Source of the DNA: Baffinella frigidus
Lineage: Eukaryota > Cryptophyceae > Cryptomonadales > Baffinellaceae
Assembly: GCA_026770585.1 (NCBI GenBank)
Contig: MU646937.1
Span: 202,987-213,537, forward strand
Length of the DNA: 10,551 bases
Direction: 5' to 3'
Under the pieces are notes generated by a model. The model searched no databases, was not told where the DNA came from, and saw nothing but the letters and a program-made list of their open reading frames with translations. Positions within the stretch are counted from its first letter, which is position 1. Each line of letters opens with the position of its first letter. A program made the position numbers and the translations under genes. Below are positions 5,359-10,551 of this stretch, piece by piece.

Positions 5359-8300
5359 GTGCGTCACTCCCGGCAGCACCTTCCCCCCATTTGCCAGCGT
5401 TCTGGAAGCTTGGAATCTTTACGTTGCCTTTATCCCGGACGTGTTTTTGGCGTGGTCCCCAACTCTATCCTCCATTCTAATCCCGCGATTTGTGACTACG
5501 TGGCAGGTCCTCACCTACACGTGTGATGAGAGGTTGTTGCGGCCAGACTTGAAGAGCAAGTTCGTGCAGCTGCAGGCCAGCGAGCGCACGTTCTCCTTCG
5601 TCAAGGCCCACCCGCCCCACGGCCTTGCAGGGTCGCAGCCCTCACCCTCCTGATCCCAAGGCGTAGCGAGGATGTTTGTATCTCCCAAGATTCATTGGGA
5701 AACCCACGGAAAGTTCGGTAGTTTCCCTACGGATTTAGGTAGGACCTACCTACCGTAGGCCGTAGGGCTCCTAGGACCAAAATGTCCTAGGATTTTGGCC
5801 TACGGTAGGAGGTCCTAGGCAATGCCGTAGGAGAAACTACCGAACTTTCCGTGGGTTTTACGACCAAGATCCCAAGGCGTAGCGAGGATGTTTGTACCTC
5901 TGGGGTGGCGCAACAGTTGCAGAGCACGCATCAGACATGCCGATCCATGGCGGTGCACTCAAGGAAGGCAGCGGTACTGGCTGGAAGCAGCTGGTTTCTT
6001 GCTGCAAGAGGCAGCGGCTGGCACTGCTGGGTGGGTTGGTGGGTGGTTGGATATCACCAGTCCTGGTAGGTATGGAAGGGCTGGATCGTTAGCAGAGGGC
6101 TGGCCAGGAAGCGTGCGGTGCTGGCAAGCAAGCACGCGTGACGTTCGTCGTAAAACTCCTGGAAAGTTCGGTAGTTTCTCCTACGGCATTGCCTAGGACC
6201 TCCTACCGTAGGCCAAAATCCTAGGACATTTTGGTCCTAGGAACCCTACGGCCTACGGTAGGTAGGTCCTACCTAAATCCGTAGAGCAACTACCGAACTT
6301 TCCAGAGGTTTCCCTATGAACGTGGCTGAGCAGGAAGCCTTGCGCGCACGCAGGTCGTGGCCACGGAGAGTCGAGCAGGAAGCCGTGCACGCACCAATAT
6401 GTTCTCTTCGTTGATAGTATATGAGCGCCGTTGAGCCTATCGACACGAATTTAATCGTATATCAGAAGCTTTTGCCAGTATATGAGGGTTAAGGGTCAAG
6501 GTCTACCGGCAGGTCGTGGCTGCGGAGAGTCGCGGGGGGTTGGTGGGTGGTTGGATATCACCAGGCCTGGTAGGTATGGAAGGCCTGGATCGTTAGCAGA
6601 GGGCTGGCCAGGAAGCGTGCCGTGCTGGCAAGCAAGCACGCGTGACGTGGCTGAGCAGGAAGCCTTGCTGCCCTAATTGATTTACTTAGTGCCCTAATTG
6701 ATTTACTTAGTGCGCGCACGCAGGTCGTGGCTGCGGAGAGTCGCGGGGATGCTCATGACCAACACGGACGCCAACACGCTCCTCAACATGTATCAGATGC
6801 ATGTTCTCGACACCGAGCAGGTGCGATGCGTTCCTCTCTGATGTTTGTTCAATTGAATACTTATCAACGTTGAATAAATATAATTATCGAGAAAAAAAAC
6901 GTTGGTTCCAAAGTGTTGCATCGCTCGCCCGCCATCGTACCCCCTTCTGGGTTGCTTCCATCCACGCTCAGGACTTGCTTCTCGGCGGCCGAAACCCCCC
7001 ACACTTTAGCATGCATACTTGGCGCACGACGGGGTTGGTGCGTTGTGACGAGGGAGTATTTTCATTCCCGGTGCGGGCTCTCTCTTGAGGCTCATAGACA
7101 TTGTATCACTCAACTCAAGGCTAAAGGGCCTTTCTAGGACCTGTATCGAGAGTAATAAAGAAGAAGGAGGGCGCGGCGGCACGGATGACGCGTTGCATCT
7201 GGAGGAGGTGTAATTTGATCCCGGCAAGGGAAGACCCCTGCAGATCGGGACGCTGACGATCGCGTCCCATACCTCTCCTCTCTTCTATCCCTCCCTCTCT
7301 CTCTCTCTCCTCTCTCTCTCTCCCTCTCTCTCTCTCTCTCCCTCTCTCTCTCTCTCCTCTCTCTCTCTCTCCTCTCTCTCCCTCTCCTCCCTCCCTCCAT
7401 CCGGTAAGCAGGTACGGCAGCTGCTCACCGGCAGAAGCCACGCCCTCGACGCACCCCCCGCCGACGCCGTGTCCGAGCAGGGGCGCCGAGAGAGGGGCGG
7501 ACCCTCCTCCACCGGGTCCGACGCCGCCGACAGCCCCGAGGCTTCCGAGGGCGGCGGCGGCACGCAGGCGGGCGGCGGCGCGGCAGACACGCTGGGGCGT
7601 CTGCTGGACGTGGGTGCCGGCGACGGCTGCTGCACCGCCAAACTCGCCCCCCTCTTCCACTCCGTCTCCTGCACCGAGGTTGCCCCCTCATCCCGCACCA
7701 TTGCTCCGTGTCTGCCGCCGGAGCGGCACCGGACAGCGCTTCTTAGTCGTTGAGAGACTGGCGGCTGGCGGTGCGATCTCTCGTGCGTGCGCTGGCCCTA
7801 TCAATTAGGCGGGTGGTGCGGGTGCCGACACGTGATGGTCCTGGCGCGTGGTGGCGCGTGGCGTCGGGGTTCCCCGACACATGGGGTGGGGGGGGTCCGA
7901 CAGGGGACCCCCCCACCCCAGCCCCACCCCCCACCCACCTCATTTCCAGGCTGGACGCTCGTCTGTTTCGTTCCAGTTTCGTACCACACCGTGGACTTCG
8001 AAGGGGTTTTGAATAACCTATCCCTTAAGTGACCAGTAGGCTCATACGCCCTACCGTAGGGCCCTAGGACCTGCCTATGGCTTCCACGGGCGATTATTCG
8101 CCCGTTGGTCACTTACGGGATACGTGATCAGAGGGGGTGGCGGATGGCAGGTGTCGCGGGCGTGGTGCTGGCGCGTGGCGGTGGCGGCGCCGACACGTGT
8201 CGGGGTGGGGGTCACAAGTGGGGGTGACATGTGGGGTGGCGTCTGGTGGCAGGTGTCGCGGCCGGCGTCGTGGCGGCTGAGGCAACGAGGCTTCGATGCG

Positions 8301-10551
8301 CACCTCACCGCCGACCTCGATCACTTCGATGCTGGTATGTCCGCCTCCCCTCGCTGCCTTCTCTCCCCGTGCAAGGGTGCCGGCTGCGCCTGTCTTGCCC
8401 GGCCAGATTTCTGCTCCTGAGGAACGCATTGTTCCCACCCCGTGCACCTTCTCGTTTCCCAGAATGCAGGGGCGGGACGTCAGCTGTGCTTTCATCGAAG
8501 TTCGTGAAATTGTAGGAACGGTGGGTGCTTCCAGGCGTGGTGGACCCTGACCGCTCGGGATGGGGGAGGGGTACTTTGGAGGCCTAAGTGAATCTACGCC
8601 GACGTCCTCATAACCTTATGCGTCCTTAGCCTTATGCGTCCTCATAACCTTATGCGTCCTTACGCCCCCTGCAGGGGCGTTCGACGTGATATCGTGTCTC
8701 AACGTTCTCGACCGCTGCACCCACCCCCGCGCGTTGCTCGCCTCCCTACACCGCCTCGCCACCAGGGCGCCGCTCCCGCCCGCGGAGCCAGGCACTGCCG
8801 AGGGCCACGAGCGCCAGGCCGGGGGGAGGGAGGAGCGGGGTGTGGCAAGGGTGCTGCTGGCTGTCGTGCTACCGTGAGAACCACCTCCCTACCTCTCTGT
8901 TCCATCTCGCTCTCTCTCCTTCTCTCTCTCTCTCTCTCTCTCTCTCTTTAGGTCCTTTAGGTTTTAATTTCTCCCAACATATCGCGTGCTGCTTTCCGCT
9001 CGCCCTTCTCCATGCATCGGTGTCGCAACCCTGCGACCCCCACCGTTCTCAATACCGGTGCACACCTCCTGCAGAGAGATTGATAATTTATTGCCAAACA
9101 ACCAGCGTCAGCGCCGCACATGCTCGACGCATTGTGCCACTTGCTGTACCCCGTGTCGGCCGCTCACACGAGCATTTTCCGGATGGATTCTAACTCCACC
9201 TCCTACCCACACGTCCTACAGGTATCGCGCAATGGTTGAGGCGGGGGCCATGGGAAGTGTCGTGCGGCAGTCTCAGGTGAGCGCTCTCCTCATTTCGACC
9301 CAAATCGCGGTCGAGCCTCCGGCGGGGCTTCCCGGGCGTCTGGTCCCTCCCCGACGTGTCCAACGAATTCACATCGGAAGGGGACCTGACCAGCCTCCGG
9401 CGAGCGCTCTTCTCATCTCCAGGCTGGAAGCTTGTCTCACACTGCCCAAGTTTCGTTCCGGTTTCGTGCCACACCGCGGACTTCGAAGGGATTTTGAATA
9501 ACCCATACGTGATCAGAGATAGGACCATACGGTAGGCAATCCGTACGGACACGGTAACGGAAAACACCTTGATTTTGGCCAGATTTCCCTTCGTAGCCCG
9601 CTGTGTGGCCTGAGGTGTCAGCACATGGAGAGCGTGCACGCATTCATCATCAAAGAGCTGGGCGGGGACTTGCCGTCCAACAGGGTGCGTGTCGGGAACG
9701 ATCATCCGCACCAGAATGCTAATGGTGCATATTTAAAAGTGAGATACTTTTACAAGTGGGCATTTGCATAGTAACTTTCTCGTGACTGGTCACGTAACCA
9801 GGTGAAATTAGCCCAGTCACGAGGTTGGTTACTTACTTTCCCGGTACATTGTTTTACGGCCCAACATGTAAATAGGCACCTCTATTGTAGATTTCGGGAC
9901 CGCGCGGATTTCACTTCGGGTCGGGGGATCTAAAGAAATGGAAAAATCGCGGATATTTTTCACGTCCATCTAAAGTTTTATGATATCTTACGCATGGATT
10001 TGATGACAAGATCGCGACCCCCACCCATATGATGACACACAACGAATCATTTTCACGTTTTTTTGTTCCCCGATCCCCCAACCTGATCTCAAAAAAATCC
10101 GCGCGGTCCCGAAATCTACAATAGCATTCTCGATTGGAAAGGTGGCACACCAAAAATTTATTGCGAGGCAAGGCCCCGACGCAAAGCTTCCAACTAGCGC
10201 CCGCTAGGTTCCCAACCAGAGCCTCACTGCGGCCAGGCCTTCTACCCTTAGCCTGCTAACTTTGCCATGGGCACATGGAGAGCGTGCACGCATCCATCAC
10301 AGAGCTGGGGGGGGACTCACGTGCCGTCCAACAGTCCAACAGGGTGCGTGTCGGGAGCGATCATCCGCACCAGAATGCTAACGGTGCACGCATCGTGTCG
10401 CAGGATCTCGATCTGGACTGGGACAGCCCGTCGTGGGAAGAGAGCGTGAACGCCCTGGTCCAGAAGGCGCTGGAGCCGGCTGGCTTTCGCGTGACCTCTT
10501 TCTCGCGCGTCCCCTACATCTGCCAGGGCGACCTGGGCAAACCGTACCCCC
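5251..10551 (+). CDS. METTL9: METTL9/DREV-family histidine methyltransferase (8 exons, 3' end beyond window)
   Basis: This is a SAM-dependent seven-beta-strand methyltransferase of the METTL9 (DREV, PF05219) family. In animals METTL9 makes 1-methylhistidine at alternating His motifs in proteins; transferring that activity to this organism is inference. Eight exons (5251-5358, 5507-5631, 6724-6820, 7412-7678, 8253-8334, 8675-8873, 9222-9276, 10404-end) join in compatible phases (0,2,0,0,1,2,0) to give about 360 residues. Landmarks are TYTCDERLLRPDLKSKFVQ (about 39-57), MHVLDTEQVRQLL (about 103-115), motif I DVGAGDG (176-182), FDVISCLNVLDRC (229-241), VLLAVVLP (286-293), WEESVNAL (about 322-329) and VPYICQGDL (near the end). 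The vertebrate protein has counterparts of each in the same order. The last 15-25 residues lie beyond the window. Odd points are a Gly/Ser/Ala-rich insertion of about 45 residues before motif I and a weak exon 2 donor. Confidence 0.9.
5507..5631 (+). CDS. METTL9: METTL9 exon 2
   Basis: The acceptor is TGGCAG at 5501-5506, and the exon starts in phase 0. It encodes VLTYTCDERLLRPDLK and SKFVQLQASERTFSFVK; the C-x6-7-L-x-FVQ pattern matches the N-terminal conserved block of METTL9. The 3' end is less certain. The donor G|GTCGCA at 5632 is weak, but it is the phase-2 donor that fits exon 3, and the frame meets TGA at 5651. About nine residues of the usual family spacing are missing at this join, so a small extra exon in intron 2 is possible. 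Confidence 0.7.
5652..5896. repeat. 29-bp direct repeats flanking a MITE in intron 2
   Basis: A 29-bp phrase starting GATCCCAAGGCGTAGCGAGG occurs at 5652-5680 and 5868-5896 without mismatch. The 177-bp MITE sits directly before the second copy. The repeat is much longer than a plausible target duplication, so a short tandem duplication probably predates the insertion. It lies just after the inferred exon 2 donor. Confidence 0.85.
5691..5867. mobile_element. 177-bp MITE in METTL9 intron 2 (copy C)
   Basis: This is a fold-back element with arms sharing AAACCCACGGAAAGTTCGGTAG (left) and its complement (right), TTC...CAA ends and no coding capacity. GA precedes and follows it, consistent with a 2-bp target duplication (or AGA if the last A belongs to the host). 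The core holds CTACCGTAGGCCGTAGGG and paired CCTAGGA motifs. The copy at 6144-6320 has the same length in opposite orientation and is about 95% similar by eye. Confidence 0.88.
6144..6320. mobile_element. 177-bp MITE in METTL9 intron 2 (copy C', with empty site)
   Basis: Ends are TTCGTCG on the left and TATGAA on the right, with arms sharing CTGGAAAGTTCGGTAG. CG lies on both sides (6142-6143, 6321-6322). The second copy of the surrounding duplication reads GTGACGTGGCTGAG at 6644-6657 with no insert and a single CG. This defines the element ends to within one base and shows a 2-bp (CG) or 3-bp (ACG) target duplication. Confidence 0.92.
6415..6486. repeat. 10-bp direct repeats around an AT-richer insert
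   Basis: AGTATATGAG occurs at 6415-6424 and 6477-6486, enclosing an AT-richer piece unlike its neighbours that also contains CGTATATCAG. The piece is absent from the otherwise similar acceptor copies. It could be a small insertion with a 10-bp duplication, but no inverted ends are clear. Confidence 0.45.
6669..6710 (+). repeat. 21-bp tandem duplication next to the exon 3 acceptor
   Basis: TGCCCTAATTGATTTACTTAG is repeated exactly twice, ending 13 bp before the exon 3 splice site. The unit contains CTAAT, resembling a branch point, and ends in TTAG, resembling an acceptor. It is missing from the duplicated acceptor copy at 6351. Confidence 0.9.
6724..6820 (+). CDS. METTL9: METTL9 exon 3
   Basis: The acceptor is ACGCAG at 6718-6723 and the donor CAG|GTGCGA at 6821. 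The exon encodes SWLRRVAGMLMTNTDANTLL and NMYQMHVLDTEQ, corresponding to the membrane-proximal helix and the block just before the SAM-binding domain. The acceptor and the first 22-28 bp of the exon recur upstream at 6510 and, less exactly, at 6351. Confidence 0.85.
7271..7400 (+). repeat. Long CT tract before exon 4
   Basis: About 130 bp of almost pure pyrimidine, mainly (CT)n with CCCT interruptions, ends 10 bp before the exon 4 acceptor. It is long for a polypyrimidine tract but is in the right place to act as one. Minus-strand open frames across it (Arg/Glu-rich) are artefacts of the repeat. Confidence 0.93.
7412..7678 (+). CDS. METTL9: METTL9 exon 4 with SAM motif I and low-complexity insertion
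   Basis: The acceptor is AAGCAG at 7406-7411, just after a CT tract of about 115 bp. The donor GAG|GTTGCC is at 7679. The exon starts VRQLL, then has about 45 residues rich in Gly, Ser, Ala and Glu, then RLLDVGAGDGCCTAKLAPLF and HSVSCTE. The Gly-rich loop binds SAM and the CTE segment is the acidic end of the second strand. The insertion is longer than the linker in the animal protein. Confidence 0.92.
7882..7920. repeat. Very GC-rich hairpin in intron 4
   Basis: TGGGGTGGGGGGGGTCC at 7882-7898 is followed, after a short loop, by GGACCCCCCCACCCCA at 7905-7920. The arms are complementary over about 16 bp and are G-rich on one side. It could form a hairpin or a G-quadruplex. Confidence 0.85.
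7939..8018 (+). repeat. Intron 4 copy of a segment repeated in intron 7
   Basis: This segment matches 9412-9503. Shared phrases are CTCATYTCCAGGCTGGA, TTTCGTTCC and GTGGACTTCGAAGGG / GCGGACTTCGAAGGG, with nearly all differences being transitions. The intron 7 copy carries about 13 extra bases. Here the match is interrupted after AATAACC by a 104-bp MITE. Open frames across it exist in both copies but stop at the same place and match no domain I know. Confidence 0.88.
8019..8122. mobile_element. 104-bp MITE in METTL9 intron 4 (TATCCC family, copy 2, with empty site)
   Basis: The ends are TATCCCTTAAGTGACCA and TGGTCACTTACGGGATA. It interrupts a repeat whose other copy, at 9493-9516, reads AATAACCCATACGTGATCAG without the insert. 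This supports a TA target duplication. Its first 58 bp are the reverse complement of 1987-2044. A second small hairpin, CGGGCGATTATTCGCCCG, lies near 8087-8104. Confidence 0.92.
8145..8261 (+). repeat. Duplicated exon 5 acceptor
   Basis: TGGCAGGTGTCGCGG occurs at 8145-8159 and again at 8247-8261, where it is the real 3' splice site and exon start. GTG/GCG-rich DNA between and upstream (also 7826-7880) shares phrases such as GCCGACACGTG and CTGGCGCGTGG, so this end of intron 4 has expanded by duplication. Confidence 0.75.
8253..8334 (+). CDS. METTL9: METTL9 exon 5
   Basis: The acceptor is GGTGGCAG (8245-8252) and the donor G|GTATGT at 8335, phase 1. It encodes VSRPASWRLRQRGFDA and HLTADLDHFDA. 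Joined to exon 4 this gives CTEVSRPASWRLRQRGF, which aligns residue for residue with the TELSETMIWQLQKKKY segment of vertebrate METTL9. This is the strongest evidence that the junction is right. The acceptor and first nine bases also occur at 8145-8159. Confidence 0.9.
8606..8664 (+). repeat. Tandem repeat just before exon 6
   Basis: Three and a half units alternate between CCTCATAACCTTATGCGT (8606-8623, 8640-8657) and CCTTAGCCTTATGCGT (8624-8639), then CCTTACGCC. The array ends about 10 bp before the exon 6 acceptor. Each long unit has a CATAACC that could serve as a branch site. Confidence 0.9.
8675..8873 (+). CDS. METTL9: METTL9 exon 6 with DVISCLN motif
   Basis: The acceptor is CCCTGCAG at 8667-8674 and the donor ACC|GTGAGA at 8874, phase 2. 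It encodes GAFDVISCLNVLDRCTHP, then RALLASLHRLATRAP, a Gly/Glu/Arg-rich loop of about 25 residues, and GVARVLLAVVLP. DVISCLNVLDRC is a hallmark of the family. VLLAVVLP is the next core strand, with the Pro codon completed by exon 7. Confidence 0.93.
8906..8950 (+). repeat. (CT)n tract in intron 6
   Basis: About 40 bp of CT dinucleotides lie near the start of intron 6, followed by TTTAG. It looks like a polypyrimidine tract plus acceptor at 8951, but splicing there would run into an in-frame TAA within a few codons, so it is not a usable METTL9 acceptor. Confidence 0.85.
9077..9209 (+). repeat. Intron 6 segment repeated inverted at 2239-2376
   Basis: This is the second copy of the segment described at 2250-2376, with about 90% or more identity by eye. 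It ends 12 bp before the exon 7 acceptor. It contains a single CTCCACCTCCT where the other copy has two flanking an insertion. Confidence 0.8.
9222..9276 (+). CDS. METTL9: METTL9 exon 7 (55 bp)
   Basis: The acceptor is CCTACAG at 9215-9221 and the donor CAG|GTGAGC at 9277, phase 0. It encodes the rest of Pro plus YRAMVEAGAMGSVVRQSQ, which fits the PFHPYVENVGGKWEKPSE position in length and in the Val-Glu and Gly residues. It is a short exon but has good splice sites on both sides. Confidence 0.82.
9412..9520 (+). repeat. Intron 7 copy of the intron 4 segment (unoccupied MITE site)
   Basis: Partner of 7939-8018 plus 8123-8132. The sequence runs through AATAACCCATACGTGATCAGAG without the 104-bp MITE and so gives the empty site. 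To its right, about 9521-9560 has ACCATACGGTAGGCAATCCG, reminiscent of MITE core motifs and perhaps a decayed remnant. Confidence 0.85.
9770..9833. repeat. 64-bp inverted repeat
   Basis: AGTAAC...CTCGTGACTGG (9770-9789) pairs with CCAGTCACGAGGTTGGTTACT (9813-9833). The 23-bp centre contains GGTCACGTAACCAGG. It resembles a very small fold-back element, and GACTGGTCAC echoes the TATCCC-family MITE ends. Confidence 0.7.
9882..10124. mobile_element. 243-bp MITE with 30-bp terminal inverted repeats (intron 7)
   Basis: CTATTGTAGATTTCGGGACC... at 9882-9911 is matched by its exact reverse complement at 10095-10124. The interior is AT-rich, unrelated to the other elements, and has no coding frame of note. 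No clear target duplication is visible. Its base composition differs sharply from the GC-rich intron, which fits insertion. Confidence 0.9.
10404..10551 (+). CDS. METTL9: METTL9 exon 8 (partial, runs off the window)
   Basis: The acceptor is TCGCAG at 10398-10403, phase 0. It encodes DLDLDWDSPSWEESVNAL, VQKALEPAGFRVTSFSRV and PYICQGDLGKPYP, the conserved C-terminal block of METTL9. The frame is also open upstream to an ATG at 10275, but the family spacing favours the 10403 acceptor. The final strand and stop codon lie to the right of the window. Confidence 0.9.

Larger units (their letters stand above)
6033..6647 (+). repeat. 111-bp tandem duplication inside intron 2
   Basis: 6033-6143 and 6537-6647 align without gaps at a constant offset of 504 bp, with three mismatches. 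The shared phrase begins GGGTTGGTGGGTGGTTGG and ends GCACGCGTGACG. Both copies are then followed by TGGCTGAGCAGGAAGCC, but in the first the 177-bp MITE separates the two parts. The duplication continues toward the exon 3 acceptor region. Confidence 0.92.
6351..6748 (+). repeat. Three copies of the exon 3 splice-acceptor region
   Basis: CAGGTCGTGG followed by a GGAGAGTCG phrase occurs at 6351, 6510 and 6721. The second and third copies agree for 28 bp (CAGGTCGTGGCTGCGGAGAG...). Only the third continues into the METTL9 reading frame. The first two therefore look like decoy 3' splice sites made by local duplication. Confidence 0.88.
9628..10388 (+). repeat. About 100-115-bp direct duplication bracketing an insert in intron 7
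   Basis: 9628-9730 and 10272-10388 share ACATGGAGAGCGTGCACGCA, GTCCAACAGGGTGCGTGTCG and ATCATCCGCACCAGAATGCTAA with small indels, including an extra CAGTCCAA in the second copy. They are about 645 bp apart and enclose AT-richer DNA with two palindromic elements. Both copies begin with an open frame MESVHA...ELGGD; the second stays open into METTL9 exon 8. Confidence 0.88.

Noticed and set aside
5303-5506. Upstream extension of the open frame preceding METTL9 exon 2
   Set aside because: The frame is open, but family similarity begins exactly at the acceptor at 5506, and exon 1 in another frame joins there in phase 0.
5888-6196. Possible extra METTL9 exon in intron 2 (GTGWKQLVSCCKRQR)
   Set aside because: It vaguely resembles the SGWLFIQLYHSF segment missing between exons 2 and 3, but no donor/acceptor pair keeps phase convincingly. 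Left as a possibility only.
7121-7701. Long minus-strand frames rich in Arg-Glu
   Set aside because: They are translations of the CT tract and of the antisense of METTL9 exon 4.
8986-9501. 171-codon plus-strand open frame
   Set aside because: It spans intron 6, exon 7 in its true frame only in part, and intron 7. Only the short spliced exon fits METTL9.

Overview
The window is nuclear DNA of a eukaryote, most likely a photosynthetic protist such as a green alga. It is GC-rich, has two arrays of the plant/algal-type telomeric heptamer TTTAGGG, and carries a protein gene broken by GT-AG spliceosomal introns whose exon phases join correctly. The exact lineage cannot be fixed from the sequence.

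Layout. Positions 1-4084 hold no gene I can support. They contain simple repeats, a near-perfect 0.1 kb TTTAGGG array (495-600), a 40-bp perfect palindrome nested in direct repeats (1428-1537), a 105-bp miniature inverted-repeat transposable element (MITE, 1940-2044), a segment that recurs inverted near 9.1 kb, and a 1.46-kb degenerate interstitial telomeric tract (2431-3892). A 152-bp hairpin MITE (3943-4094) then marks the 3' edge of the gene region.

Two divergent genes follow. On the minus strand (5137 down to 4085) is an unrecognised gene: a protein-like N-terminal exon, a helical middle, and a C-terminal Cys/His-rich segment reached only through a splice or frameshift, ending at a stop codon inside the MITE arm. 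On the plus strand, starting about 113 bp away at 5251 and running past the window end, is a METTL9/DREV-family methyltransferase (the family that makes 1-methylhistidine in animal proteins). I reconstruct eight exons (5251-5358, 5507-5631, 6724-6820, 7412-7678, 8253-8334, 8675-8873, 9222-9276, 10404-10551+) encoding about 360 residues so far, with the SAM-binding motif DVGAGDG and the family motif DVISCLNVLDRC.

The striking part is intron content. METTL9 introns of 0.15-1.1 kb are full of short palindromic MITEs, some with the empty site preserved in a second copy within the same window, and of local duplications that often include the 3' splice site and the first bases of the next exon. Several intron segments recur elsewhere in the window. 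I see no bacterial, viral or CRISPR feature, no tRNA or rRNA, and no transposase.
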